Positions 1 to 8,363 are shown, counted from the stretch's first letter. The stretch: DNA of 64,000 nt from Enterococcus mundtii (GCF_013394305.1 NZ_AP019810.1:1116001-1180000); one strand, 5' to 3'. Program-made: numbers and translations. Notes: generated by a model from the sequence alone, not told the origin.

Positions 1-913
1 CTGATTCGATGCCTTCAACGATGCGTTTGTTAAAAACAGTAGCCCCTAGTGGAACATACCCAGAAGATAATCCTTTCGCTAGAACCATAGCATCTGGTTT
101 GATGCCCCAGCCACGACTACCAAAAAGATGTCCTGAACGGCCAAAACCTGTCACCACTTCATCTGCAATCAATAAAATATCATAAGTATCACAAACCTCC
201 CTTAAAGCTGGCCAATAAGAAGTTGGTGGAACGATGATACCGCCAGCACCTTGGATCGGTTCAGCAATAAATGCAGCAATATGATCTGCGCCAATCTGTT
301 CAATCGTTTCAACTAGTTCAGCGATACAGTGTTTTGTCAATTCTTCTGGATCTTGGCAATTCCAATTATTTTTCTTCAAATGCGGGGAAGAGACACGTAC
401 ACAATCTTGTAAACCTGGACCAATAAATTCCCGATAGATTGGGTTGCCACCTATCGACGTTCCACCATAATGCATCCCATGATAGGCTTTTTCCAATGAC
501 AGAAATACTTTCTTTGTCGGTTTACCTACTGCTTGCCAGTATTGTCTTGTGATTTTTAAAGCAGTATCTACTGAATCACTTCCTCCAGAAGTAAAGAATA
601 CTTTCGCCATCTCTTCTTCTTGCGTCATTTGAATGATTTTTTCTGCCAAGTCATATGCCTTGGGATGGGCAATATTCGTAAACAATTGATAGTAAGATAA
701 TTTTTCCATTTGATCAGCAATTGCTCGGTTCATTTCAGGGCGATTATGACCAACGTTCATACACCATAATCCACCAACACCATCGAGTAATTTTCTCCCC
801 GTATCATCATAGATAAAATTCCCATCTCCACGTTCGATAACGATTGTTTCTTCTTCACTTGCTCGAGTATCCGTCATCGGATGCCAAAAATACTTTTTCT
901 TGCGATTGTTCAT
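1..913 (-). CDS. Class III PLP-dependent aminotransferase, 3' end outside window
   Basis: About 304 N-terminal residues are visible, starting at the ATG at 911-913 (MNNRKKKYFWHPMTD) behind a GGAGAG ribosome site; the C-terminus lies beyond base 1. Fold-type I class III hallmarks are present: GGLWCMNVGHNRPEM near the N-terminus, FFTSGGSDSVDTALK (cofactor phosphate region), IAEPIQGAGG, ADEVVTGFGRSG (PLP-ring Asp) and AKGLSSGYVPLGA with the Schiff-base Lys. The closest families act on omega-amino donors (beta-alanine, taurine or putrescine with pyruvate as acceptor); the donor cannot be assigned. It is divergent from an AEC carrier, and both genes face a shared MerR-like control region, which suggests co-regulation. 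Confidence 0.9.
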   Translation of the reverse strand, partial: MNNRKKKYFWHPMTDTRASEEETIVIERGDGNFIYDDTGRKLLDGVGGLWCMNVGHNRPEMNRAIADQMEKLSYYQLFTNIAHPKAYDLAEKIIQMTQEEEMAKVFFTSGGSDSVDTALKITRQYWQAVGKPTKKVFLSLEKAYHGMHYGGTSIGGNPIYREFIGPGLQDCVRVSSPHLKKNNWNCQDPEELTKHCIAELVETIEQIGADHIAAFIAEPIQGAGGIIVPPTSYWPALREVCDTYDILLIADEVVTGFGRSGHLFGSRGWGIKPDAMVLAKGLSSGYVPLGATVFNKRIVEGIES

Positions 914-952
914 ATTATTCTCTCCTTTATCTGCTTTCCTGTTTACATGTTA

Positions 953-983
953 AGACTAAAGGGTAGAACAACTCTAAGGTCAA
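953..983 (-). promoter_or_regulatory. MerR-type promoter for the aminotransferase
   Basis: On the minus strand TTGACC (978-983) and TAGTCT (953-958) are separated by 19 bp, a spacing typical of MerR-activated promoters. The spacer contains the plus-strand dyad GTAGAACAACTCTAAG, matching the dyads at 1091-1109 and 4300-4318. The regulator itself is not visible in the window. Confidence 0.6.
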
Positions 984-1084
984 TCTTTTTTTTATTCTTT
1001 TAATAAAATCGCTTACATTAAAAAAGTAAAAAAATCACTTATATAGAAGAAAAAATACTTTTGTGATTTTATTTGTAAAGCATA

Positions 1085-1115
1085 TTGACCTTATAACGAT
1101 TCTAACCTCTAGGAT
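1085..1115 (+). promoter_or_regulatory. MerR-type promoter for the AEC carrier
   Basis: TTGACC (1085-1090), a 19-bp spacer holding TTATAACGATTCTAA, and TAGGAT (1110-1115). The over-long spacer with a central dyad is the MerR-family arrangement. The region between this and the divergent promoter (984-1084) is AT-rich and contains an AAATCAC/GTGATTT inverted repeat but no gene. Confidence 0.6.
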
Positions 1116-1199
1116 GTAATTGAGGAGGAGTGGTACACATGCACAGCTGATTAAATAAAAAAATTAAAACATTCACAAGAATTGAGGAGGAAAATTTAA

Positions 1200-2228
1200 A
1201 TGTCACTATCAGAAACATTAAGCAATGTCATCAACATGGAAATTATCAGTGCGATCACTTCCACACTGTTTATTATATTATTAGGTTACTTTTTAAGAAA
1301 GCGTGAGGTTTTCTCATCAGATGTCGGAAAGACTTTGTCTAAGGTCGTCTTAACTGTCGCAATTCCTGCATTAGCTTTTAATTCGTTTATGCAGGAATTG
1401 AATGATGAAGTATTGAATCAAGGAATCAACATTTTGATTCTCGGAATCTTAGTCCACGTTTTCTTGATTTTTCTAAGTAAATTCTTCTTTTTTAGATATG
1501 CACCAAATAAAGAAGACACATTGCGTGTACTCTCTATTTTCGGGTCAACAACATTCTTCGGTATTCCTGTCGTCGGTGCAGTTTTTGGCGCAGAAGGGAT
1601 TTTGTACGCATCGATTTTTAACATTGGTTATCGTATCTTTTTATACTCTTATGCTTATCTAAAGATGAGCGGATTGAAAATGGCACGCAAGAATATTAGA
1701 GAAATGATCTTGAACCCAATCGTATTGGCAACGTTTATCGGATTATTTATTTGGCTCTTCCAAGATAGCTTACCTCAAATTGCTCAGTCTAGTTCTGAAT
1801 CTGTTGCTTTTTTAAGAATCGATCAGACGTTGCCATGGCTATTTAAACCTTTGACGTTCCTCTCTAGTTTAGCCTCCCCACTCGCTTGGTTGGCAATCGG
1901 GATCACATTAGGCGATCTGCCATTCGGAAAAACCCTCAGCAGTCACACCTCTTGGTACTATTCATTCATCAAAGTCATTGTCTTCCCACTTGTGATTTTA
2001 CTTTCAATTTTACTGTTGAACGCAATGAATATTTTACCAGTGAATTCAGTTGGTCTAGGTACGATGATCATTATGATGGCTACTCCAGCTGCAACAGTTG
2101 CGGTTGCTTATGCCATCAATTTTGAAAAAGAAGCAGTACTTGCCTCTAACGCCTCTTTACTTTCTACACTCTTCTCGATCGTCTTAATCCCTATCTGGAT
2201 CATCGTCTTAAACTTGATTGGAAATTAA
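1200..2228 (+). CDS. AEC (auxin efflux carrier) family transporter
   Basis: A 342-residue polytopic membrane protein with the family's two clusters of hydrophobic helices. The N-terminal half contains VVLTVAIPALAFNSF and TTFFGIPVVGAVFG, typical of Mem_trans (malate/auxin carrier) proteins; the C-terminal half has ATPAATVAVAYAINF. Bacterial members move malate or other organic acids; the substrate here is unknown. The start is set by GAGGAGG seven bases upstream. A near copy of this ribosome site (TTGAGGAGGAG) lies at 1120-1130, ahead of a three-codon ORF. The gene is followed 39 bp later by a 2-hydroxyacid dehydrogenase in the same orientation, so transport of a 2-hydroxy or 2-oxo acid is plausible. 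Confidence 0.85.
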   Translation: MSLSETLSNVINMEIISAITSTLFIILLGYFLRKREVFSSDVGKTLSKVVLTVAIPALAFNSFMQELNDEVLNQGINILILGILVHVFLIFLSKFFFFRYAPNKEDTLRVLSIFGSTTFFGIPVVGAVFGAEGILYASIFNIGYRIFLYSYAYLKMSGLKMARKNIREMILNPIVLATFIGLFIWLFQDSLPQIAQSSSESVAFLRIDQTLPWLFKPLTFLSSLASPLAWLAIGITLGDLPFGKTLSSHTSWYYSFIKVIVFPLVILLSILLLNAMNILPVNSVGLGTMIIMMATPAATVAVAYAINFEKEAVLASNASLLSTLFSIVLIPIWIIVLNLIGN

Positions 2229-2267
2229 CCCACATTATATAATTAATTAACGAAAGGAAACTATACT

Positions 2268-3284
2268 ATGAAAAATTTAAATGTTGTATGTTATGGTGTT
2301 CGCCCTGCTGAAAGATCTCTCTTTCAGCAGTTGAATGTCCACGGATTCAACTTGAAACTAGTAGAAGATTTATTAAATGAGACAAATTACGCAGAAGCAA
2401 AAGGAATGGATGCCATCATCGTTCGAGGAAATTGTTTAGCAAATCGCATGAATATCGAACGCTTTGCCCAATTCGGGATCAGGTTCCTCCTCACGCGTAC
2501 AGTGGGGACAAATCATATTGATTTAATGGCAGCTCACGATCATGGAATGCAAGTCGCGTATGTACCATTTTATTCACCAAATGCAATCGCTGAATTATCT
2601 GTTACTTTAGCAATGATGCTTTTACGTAGAACAACTCATACAACGAATAAAACAGCTGCTTATAATTTTACGATTGATCGCTTTATGTTCAGTAAAGAAG
2701 TCCGAAACTGTACAGTTGGAATCGTTGGCGTGGGGAACATCGGACTAACAGAAGCAAAACTTTTCAAAGGATTAGGCGCAACGGTGATTGGTAATGATCT
2801 ATATCCAAGTGAAGAAGCAAAAGCATTCATCGAATTTAAGTCGCTTGATGACTTACTGGCAGAAAGTGATATCGTCAGTATCCATATTCCTTACATCCCC
2901 GGTAAAAATGAACGTTTCATTAATAAAGATTTTATCGAAAAAATGAAGGATGATGCGATTTTGATCAACACTGCTAGAGGGGAGTTACAGGATAATCAAG
3001 CAATCCTTGATGCGTTGACAAGCAAAAAACTATCTGGATTTGGTACAGATGTCTTGCCTAATGAAGCGCTGATTTTCAACAAAAATTTTGATGAAGATCC
3101 CTTATTGATCGATGCAACAGCTAAGGCGCTGATCGATATGTATCCGCGAGTGATCATTACTCCACATATTGGTTCGAACACCGACGAAGCAGTATCTAAT
3201 ATGATCGAAACAAGTTTTGACAATCTTTATAAAATGTTCAATCAATTGGACTGTGCCAACACGCTTCCCACTCAGGCTGGGTAG
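2268..3284 (+). CDS. D-2-hydroxyacid dehydrogenase (D-lactate/VanH-like)
   Basis: 338 residues, the normal length for NAD-dependent D-2-hydroxyacid dehydrogenases, which reduce 2-oxoacids to D-2-hydroxyacids in the cytosol. Visible motifs are the nucleotide-binding GIVGVGNIGLTEAKLFKGLGATVIGND, the INTARGE segment with the substrate-binding Arg, TDVLPNE in the catalytic-Glu region and TPHIGSNTDEA with the catalytic His. LLTRTVGTNHIDL in the N-terminal half is typical of D-lactate/D-hydroxyisocaproate and VanH-like enzymes. No vanA/vanX-type ligase genes are nearby, so a resistance role is not supported. It is probably co-transcribed with the AEC carrier (39-bp gap, AAAGGAAAC ribosome site). 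Confidence 0.9.
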   Translation: MKNLNVVCYGVRPAERSLFQQLNVHGFNLKLVEDLLNETNYAEAKGMDAIIVRGNCLANRMNIERFAQFGIRFLLTRTVGTNHIDLMAAHDHGMQVAYVPFYSPNAIAELSVTLAMMLLRRTTHTTNKTAAYNFTIDRFMFSKEVRNCTVGIVGVGNIGLTEAKLFKGLGATVIGNDLYPSEEAKAFIEFKSLDDLLAESDIVSIHIPYIPGKNERFINKDFIEKMKDDAILINTARGELQDNQAILDALTSKKLSGFGTDVLPNEALIFNKNFDEDPLLIDATAKALIDMYPRVIITPHIGSNTDEAVSNMIETSFDNLYKMFNQLDCANTLPTQAG

Positions 3285-3317
3285 TCGCCATCAAAGAATC
3301 AGCGATCCGATATTGCA

Positions 3318-3408
3318 CCGAAGTGTTTAGCCTCATGAAATAAGGCGATAGCTATAAAAATTGCTCTTCCAATTTTTGTAGCTGTTGCCTTATTTTCGAA
3401 GTGGTTTC
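3318..3408. repeat. Palindromic intergenic repeat, copy 1
   Basis: A long inverted repeat pairs 3337-3363 with 3370-3397 around a CTCTTC loop. It shares flanks with a second copy at 50401-50504 (GAAGTGTT-AGCCTC on the left, CGAAG-GGTT on the right). The stem bodies differ between copies but keep pairing, including G-U pairs, so the structure acts as RNA. Both copies lie between convergent genes, which fits a bidirectional terminator or a mobile palindromic repeat. The remainder of 3285-3595 contains no gene. Confidence 0.75.
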
Positions 3409-3505
3409 GTTAATTCTTCCCGTTGATTTGTTTGTATGGTGACAGACAAAAGTGAATCTTACGTTTGTCTTAACTACTTTCCTTTCGATCATCACAAAAA
3501 ATAGT

Positions 3506-3555
3506 AAGACAGAATCCCCAGAAAATCAAAGAATGCTTTCTGGGGGTCCTGCCTT
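3506..3555 (-). terminator. Terminator of the NAD(P)-binding protein gene
   Basis: CCCCAGAAA and TTTCTGGGGG form the core stem with imperfect AAG-CAG/CTG-CTT extensions; on the minus strand a run of six T follows (3495-3500 region). Confidence 0.75.
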
Positions 3556-3595
3556 ATTTCAAAGCTGAAAATTTCTGTCAAACCTCAATTATTTT

Positions 3596-4228
3596 TTACT
3601 CGTGTATTTTTTCCTTTGCTGTTAATGCAATAGAGTCATACATATGAGTAGTTGGCTCGTTGATCAAAGTTGCTAGGTATTTCCCTACAGTTTGTCGGCT
3701 GATTTCACCAATGTAACTTTTTCCGTTTCTATTCTCGATACGAATATCCTCAACAATCTCTTTATCGGTTAACCAATTAGGACGGATGATGGTAAAGTCT
3801 AGATGACTGTTCTCAATCAAATCTGCTGCAATACGCTGGTCCCCTAAATAAGTATCAGGATCGCGATAGTCGCTCAACTCTGCAACTGCTTCTTCGTCAT
3901 TGAAGTCAACTTCACCGTAGATCCCAAGTGTTGCCATCCAATATACGCGTTTGATCTTATTCTGGTTCATCGCCTTGATCACATGTTTAGCTAAAGGCAC
4001 CATATTGTAAGGACCTAAGCAAGAATAAACGATATCAATGCCTTTCATTGCATGAACCAAATCATCTAGATTCATCGCATCACCAATGATACTTCGCTCC
4101 TTATCAAAGACTTTATCCGGATTTCTCAAAAATAAAGTGACATTCACAGTAGGATCATTTTTTAAAAATTCATAGCTATATTTAGCAATTGGTGCTGATG
4201 CACCAAGGATCAATACGTTTTTTTTCAA
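3596..4228 (-). CDS. NAD(P)-binding Rossmann protein (NmrA/SDR-like)
   Basis: 210 residues with an N-terminal dinucleotide-binding motif, VLILGASAPIAKYSYEFL, then FLRNPDKV and a GDAMNLDDLVHAMKGIDIVYSCLG segment typical of atypical SDR/NmrA-like NAD(P)H-binding proteins. No full YxxxK catalytic pair is evident, so either a redox enzyme or a redox sensor is possible. The start is a TTG at 4226-4228, chosen because AGAGGTGG lies just upstream. Its promoter (4294-4324) has a 19-bp spacer with a MerR-type dyad. Such genes are often targets of NmlR/AdhR-like MerR regulators responding to electrophiles; that link is inference. Confidence 0.8.
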   Translation of the reverse strand: MKKNVLILGASAPIAKYSYEFLKNDPTVNVTLFLRNPDKVFDKERSIIGDAMNLDDLVHAMKGIDIVYSCLGPYNMVPLAKHVIKAMNQNKIKRVYWMATLGIYGEVDFNDEEAVAELSDYRDPDTYLGDQRIAADLIENSHLDFTIIRPNWLTDKEIVEDIRIENRNGKSYIGEISRQTVGKYLATLINEPTTHMYDSIALTAKEKIHE

Positions 4229-4293
4229 TCTATTTCCACCTCTAGTTTTGATTTTTTACTTGTACAACGCTCCTCCTTTGATAAGATGAGTAA

Positions 4294-4324
4294 AGTATAA
4301 GGCTTAGAACGACTCTAACCGCAA
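4294..4324 (-). promoter_or_regulatory. MerR-type promoter for the NAD(P)-binding protein
   Basis: On the minus strand TTGCGG (4319-4324), a 19-bp spacer and TATACT (4294-4299). The spacer contains TTAGAACGACTCTAA (plus-strand reading), the best dyad of the three in this region. Confidence 0.65.
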
Positions 4325-4399
4325 GTATTTATTCGCATCTTTTATTACAATCAGTATGATTCTCAAAAAAGCATCTATTCCAGAAAGGGTTTTAGTTAT

Positions 4400-5308
4400 A
4401 TGAAAAATACGCAAAAAATAAAAAAATTATTAACCGCCTCCATCATTGCAGGAACCGTTTATGGTCTTTTAGCGCTACTTACAGGATTGATGATCAATTA
4501 CAATGTCCTCTTGCTTGATGGTGTCTATACGATGGTCGGTGCGCTGATGTCTCTGATTGCATTATATATTGCTAAGTTTATCCAGACACAAGATTTTGAA
4601 CGTTTTCCTTTTGGAAAGGAATCACTGATGCCCTTGGTTGTTTTTATCCAATACAGTGTCATCCTATTGATTTCTTCCTATGGCCTGATTGAGTCTTTTT
4701 TCAGTTTGCTTTATGCAGATACCTACGTTGATTTAGCGATTGGTTTGCCTTTTTCTTTGTTTGGGACACTCTTTTGTTTTGTCTTTTATCTTTATTTGAA
4801 AAAAAATCCGATCAATCATTCCTTTTATAAGGTGGAGCTGGAACAATGGCGCTTCGGTTTTCTGTTCAGTTTAGGAGTCGTGGTCTCGATCATCGTCTCT
4901 GGTGTACTAGCAAAAACGCCATATCTTGCAATCGCCCAATTGATCGACCCTGTGATTTCCATTGGAATCACCATTTTCTATATTTATCTATCAGTGACTG
5001 AAATCAAAAGTGCCACATTAGAACTTACTTATGCACCCCCAAAATATGAATTGCGCGAAAAAATATTGTTAGTAGTTGATAAGCTCTTGCAAAATGTCGC
5101 TATCGAAACCTATGTCTTACGAATCGCAAAAGTCGGGGATCAAGTCATTCTTGAACTAGATATCGTGATTTTACCCGACAGTGAATTAGATAGTATCCGC
5201 GCGCAAGATCATCTAAGAGATAAACTCAACCACAAAGTAACTGAAGGTTTCTCTGACTATTCTTTATGGTTGAATATCAACTTTATCGGTGATCTCAAAT
5301 GGGCATAA
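4400..5308 (+). CDS. Cation diffusion facilitator (CDF) family transporter
   Basis: 302 residues with paired transmembrane helices from the N-terminus and a soluble C-terminal domain from about residue 210, as in CDF (Zn/Mn/Fe efflux) proteins. LLLDGVYTMVGALMSL corresponds to the helix-2 metal-site region (D-G/S-x4 spacing), and QLIDPVISIGITIFYIY to the helix-5 region with the second Asp. KFIQTQDFERFPFGKESLMPL is the conserved loop with FPFGKE. Substrate metal is not assignable. AGAAAGGG precedes the ATG. Its last codons and terminator reappear in diverged form at 8364-8480 (see findings). Confidence 0.85.
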   Translation: MKNTQKIKKLLTASIIAGTVYGLLALLTGLMINYNVLLLDGVYTMVGALMSLIALYIAKFIQTQDFERFPFGKESLMPLVVFIQYSVILLISSYGLIESFFSLLYADTYVDLAIGLPFSLFGTLFCFVFYLYLKKNPINHSFYKVELEQWRFGFLFSLGVVVSIIVSGVLAKTPYLAIAQLIDPVISIGITIFYIYLSVTEIKSATLELTYAPPKYELREKILLVVDKLLQNVAIETYVLRIAKVGDQVILELDIVILPDSELDSIRAQDHLRDKLNHKVTEGFSDYSLWLNINFIGDLKWA

Positions 5309-5400
5309 GAGAGCATATTTATAAAAAAACAGAAACTTCTCCAATAAGAAAACGTTTGGGAAGTTTCTGTTTTTTTTTCAATTGATCTGTATTTGACTAC
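5285..5400. repeat. Left flanking direct repeat of bacteriocin-like cassette
   Basis: This segment covers the last codons of the CDF gene (IGDLKWA-stop), its terminator and the following CAATTGATCTGT. It aligns with 8364-8480 at roughly 80-85 percent by eye, with the same codon frame at the start. Confidence 0.8.
5329..5378 (+). terminator. Terminator after the CDF gene
   Basis: ACAGAAACTTC pairs with GAAGTTTCTGT and is followed by nine T. This hairpin is part of the left copy of the 5285-5400/8364-8480 direct repeat. Confidence 0.9.
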
Positions 5401-5538
5401 ATGCTTTAAGATCCCTATATTCTCCTCACCGAATACAGATAAATTAGTTTATGATTCTCATTGTTTTAAAATCACGTTACTTAGTCATATTTAATCACAA
5501 AAAAATTATCCTGTATGCTAGATTTATTTCAGCTAACC

Positions 5539-6405
5539 TTATTTAGAAGAATTCCCTACTAAATGTCGGCTGATCTCTTTTTTCAATTCGGTAACAATAG
5601 CTTCTTCACTCGCCATAGATAAAAATTCTAGCCACTTAGTCACTTCTTCCGACTTTTGTTCACAGATAGATTTTCTAACCATAATAACCCCAAGGTAATC
5701 ATATCTTTTCGCATTTTCAGCAAAACTATGTGCATAATCTAGTATATTTTTGCATTCAGTATACATAGCGTTCTCTAAAAATATTGTTGAAAAATTAGTT
5801 AATATTGACAAACGTAGAATTGATATTTCATTTAATTTATTATACTTCTCTAAACTTCGTAACATTTTTGGAACAATGCTTTTGATTGTTTCTAAAGGTA
5901 AAAAGTAAAAAATAAAATTGATGGTCCTGATATCATCGTATGTCCAAGTATCAATCAAAGAAATCCTATCCCATACAATAGTTGCCAATTTCATACTTAT
6001 GTCTGAAAAATTTAATTTATTTAGTTCATTTAGTTCTATAAAAATATGTAAAATATGATTTATCTCGTTAATTTTATAATCATTATTATTTTTTAAATAT
6101 CTTTCACATCGTTTAATTAACATATCTATCTTACTTCGTTGCGCATTAGATACCAAGGAATAAAAATCAACTAATATTTCTTGTCTTTCACTATTATTAT
6201 ATTCATTACAAATATATTCAAATTCATTAAACGATACATTGACTTGTTCTAATAGATACTGCATTGTATCGAATGACGGTACTCTATTCTTGCTCTCAAA
6301 CTTAGAGAGGGTTGAACGTTCTAGATTTCCATTGCATATATTATTTTGTGAGATACCTTTAGATTTTCTTATCATTCTATATACACTTCCATAATTCCAA
6401 ATCAT
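5539..6405 (-). CDS. Rgg/GadR/MutR-like transcriptional regulator
   Basis: An N-terminal XRE-type helix-turn-helix (YRMIRKSKGISQNNICNGNLERSTLSKFESKNRVPS) is followed by about 220 mostly helical residues, the layout of Rgg-family peptide-responsive regulators. The open frame extends to a GTG at 6456, but a TATAAT lies at 6463-6468 on this strand, only a few bases upstream of that GTG; the ATG at 6405 (MIWNYGSVYRMI) is therefore the likelier start, giving 288 residues. Very AT-rich compared with its flanks, which suggests transfer. It is divergent from the bacteriocin-like operon and is the obvious candidate to control it; a cognate peptide gene was not identified. Confidence 0.8.
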   Translation of the reverse strand: MIWNYGSVYRMIRKSKGISQNNICNGNLERSTLSKFESKNRVPSFDTMQYLLEQVNVSFNEFEYICNEYNNSERQEILVDFYSLVSNAQRSKIDMLIKRCERYLKNNNDYKINEINHILHIFIELNELNKLNFSDISMKLATIVWDRISLIDTWTYDDIRTINFIFYFLPLETIKSIVPKMLRSLEKYNKLNEISILRLSILTNFSTIFLENAMYTECKNILDYAHSFAENAKRYDYLGVIMVRKSICEQKSEEVTKWLEFLSMASEEAIVTELKKEISRHLVGNSSK

Positions 6406-6660
6406 GATTTTCTTCTCACTTTCTCTGAATTTTCTAACTATGTGACTTTGAGCCACATGATAAATTATACCATTTTTTTAATATATTATGTATTTGTAGA
6501 AAAAAAGGGAAAGGAGAATTGTTGGGAGTGATCGATATAGGTTGATTATGTTGAATTAATAAAAGTGAAATTTTTAGATTATGTGATTTAGATTATTATG
6601 AAAAGTAGAATACAACCTTTTCAGAAGAAAAAGAAGTCCAAAGAATGGTGGATAAAACTC

Positions 6661-7522
6661 ATGATAAAGAAAAAAATTAAAACAAAATTATTAACAGGAA
6701 TGGTATCGCTCATAATTATAGGAACATTCTTTTTACCAGCTGCAGTAGAAATTACTAATGCTTCAGATATCACTATTTCGACAAATCAGAGTACCAATAG
6801 CACTGAGACTACAATTTAACGATTACTTTGCCAAAAATCCAATCAATATCCCTGGCATGAATTCAAATGAGGCAACTAAAATTGTTAAAAGCATGGTAAC
6901 CTTGTCCGATACAGCAAAAGGTGTAAGTGATAATGAAAAATCTAGTATTACTAATGCGTTTAAAGCTAATCTAGGGAATACATTTTCATTACACGCAAAC
7001 AATTTTATGCTGGATTTCACTAACGTGACTGTCTTGCAAGTTTCTGGCGAAACTGGAACAGAAGATTACTATACAATCACTGTACCAATAGTTGACAGTA
7101 ATCTCAATTTCTTTAGTAATGTCACTGCTGTATACGACATGAATAAAAATTTAAAAGGTTATCAAGAAACTCTTATTTCCAAATCAGTAAAAGATACCTT
7201 TGAAATCAATTTGTATTCTAATGGGACTCAAACAAATCATCAAATTCTTGAAGAAAAATTTGTTAGTAATGAAGACTTACAGCAAGAACTTCAAGATGTT
7301 CAAAAAGAAGCAAGGCAATTACAGCAAACAAGAGGTTTAGTAGAGAAAGTTGCTTGTCTAATGATTGTTTTAAATATTAGTCGCACAATCGCAAATATTC
7401 TTGCTCCAGTCTGTGCAGCTGCTTGCTTATCAGTAGTTCCAGTATGTGTTGCTTGTGTAACAGGTTTTGTTGCTTTAGGTGGTGCATCAATTACAGGTGT
7501 TATCGGCTGTTTTAAATTATAA
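6661..7522 (+). pseudogene. Bacteriocin-like Cys-rich secreted precursor, frameshifted
   Basis: Two overlapping frames make one protein of about 286 residues if one base is skipped near 6805-6820. The first frame starts at ATG 6661 (GGTGG upstream) and encodes a signal peptide, MIKKKIKTKLLTGMVSLIII then GTFFLPAAVEITNAS. The second runs to 7522 and ends in a hydrophobic tail of about 60 residues with six Cys (VACLM, APVCAAAC, VPVCVAC, VIGCFKL). Total length, central polar domain and Cys-rich C-terminal hydrophobic peptide resemble halocin C8-type preproproteins, where the tail is the bacteriocin. That family assignment is inference. An upstream ATG at 6598 lacks a ribosome site. Whether the shift is real, programmed or an error is open. 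Confidence 0.65.
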
Positions 7523-7551
7523 AAAAATTTATTTTGATCGAGGACTTACAA

Positions 7552-7983
7552 ATGAAAGGCATTGTAAACAAGAAATTTACTATCTATTCAATTATGAGCA
7601 TCCTTTTAATACTAATTGGGTTCTTCTTTTATTCAAAGCCATTAGAACCTAAAAATACATTAACTCTAATCAGTAATTCTCAATTGCAGGCAATGGTAGA
7701 CAAGAAGGAGGATGCTATTATCTATTTTGGTAGGCCCACTTGTCCTCAGTGTCAAGAATTTGAACCTTTATTAAGAGAAATACTAGCAAAAAATAAAACC
7801 TCTATTTATTATTACAATACTGATGAAGCTCGAAAAGACAACTCAGACACACTAAGTAATTTTTCAGCTAACTTAGACGTGGATACAGTGCCAACAGTCA
7901 TTAAACTTTCAAAAGGAAAGACCATAGATAAAATAGTAGGTCTAAAGACTACAGATGCTATATATGAATTTATTATAAAATAA
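7552..7983 (+). CDS. Membrane-anchored thioredoxin-like protein (bacteriocin accessory type)
   Basis: The start is placed at ATG 7552 because GAGGA sits nine bases upstream; an in-frame TTG at 7534 would overlap that site. The 143-residue product has one N-terminal membrane helix (FTIYSIMSILLILIGFFFY) and a thioredoxin fold with the redox motif RPTCPQCQEF and the cis-Pro segment DTVPTVIKL. The domain would face outside the membrane. Similar proteins sit beside bacteriocin genes and are thought to form or isomerise disulfides; the six-Cys precursor 30 bp upstream is the natural client. Same operon as its neighbours. Confidence 0.8.
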   Translation: MKGIVNKKFTIYSIMSILLILIGFFFYSKPLEPKNTLTLISNSQLQAMVDKKEDAIIYFGRPTCPQCQEFEPLLREILAKNKTSIYYYNTDEARKDNSDTLSNFSANLDVDTVPTVIKLSKGKTIDKIVGLKTTDAIYEFIIK

Positions 7984-7995
7984 GTAGGTGGACAT

Positions 7996-8271
7996 TTGGT
8001 ACACGATAAAAACTGGACTAAAAATGAAATGTTTTTAGCGCTATTAAAACTATCAATTATTATAAATATTGTCGGAAATTTAGTTACTAATCTGAAAGAT
8101 AGTGGCGGATTACTTTATCTCAATCTATTATTCGGTGTCTGCTTTCTTCATATTCTTAGATATTACAATCTGAAAGTTATAGAAAAGTATTTTTATATAA
8201 CTTTGGAAATATTATTATCACTAATAGCAATATTTTACTTTATATCATCTACAGTCAATTCTCTCAAATAA
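7996..8271 (+). CDS. Small membrane protein, candidate immunity protein
   Basis: 91 residues starting at a TTG (7996) behind TAGGTGG, 12 bp after the thioredoxin-like gene. Three hydrophobic stretches are visible (FLALLKLSIIINIVGNLV, LLYLNLLFGVCFLHIL, ITLEILLSLIAIFYFI). I recognise no family. Position as the last gene of a bacteriocin-like operon and its size fit an immunity protein, but that is inference only. Confidence 0.65.
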   Translation: MVHDKNWTKNEMFLALLKLSIIINIVGNLVTNLKDSGGLLYLNLLFGVCFLHILRYYNLKVIEKYFYITLEILLSLIAIFYFISSTVNSLK

Positions 8272-8303
8272 GGAATATGTACTGAAATATTAAAAATACA
8301 GCT

Positions 8304-8352
8304 TCGCTAATGGACCATGAGTGATTTTCTCGTGTTCCATTAGCGATCTTTT
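8304..8352 (+). terminator. Terminator of the bacteriocin-like operon
   Basis: CGCTAATGGA (8304-8313) pairs perfectly with TCCATTAGCG (8336-8345); ATCTTTTCTT follows. Confidence 0.8.
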
Positions 8353-8363
8353 CTTATGCAGAC

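Noticed and set aside
2268-3284. VanH-type glycopeptide resistance gene
   Set aside because: The protein resembles D-lactate/VanH enzymes, but no ligase, dipeptidase or two-component genes are nearby.
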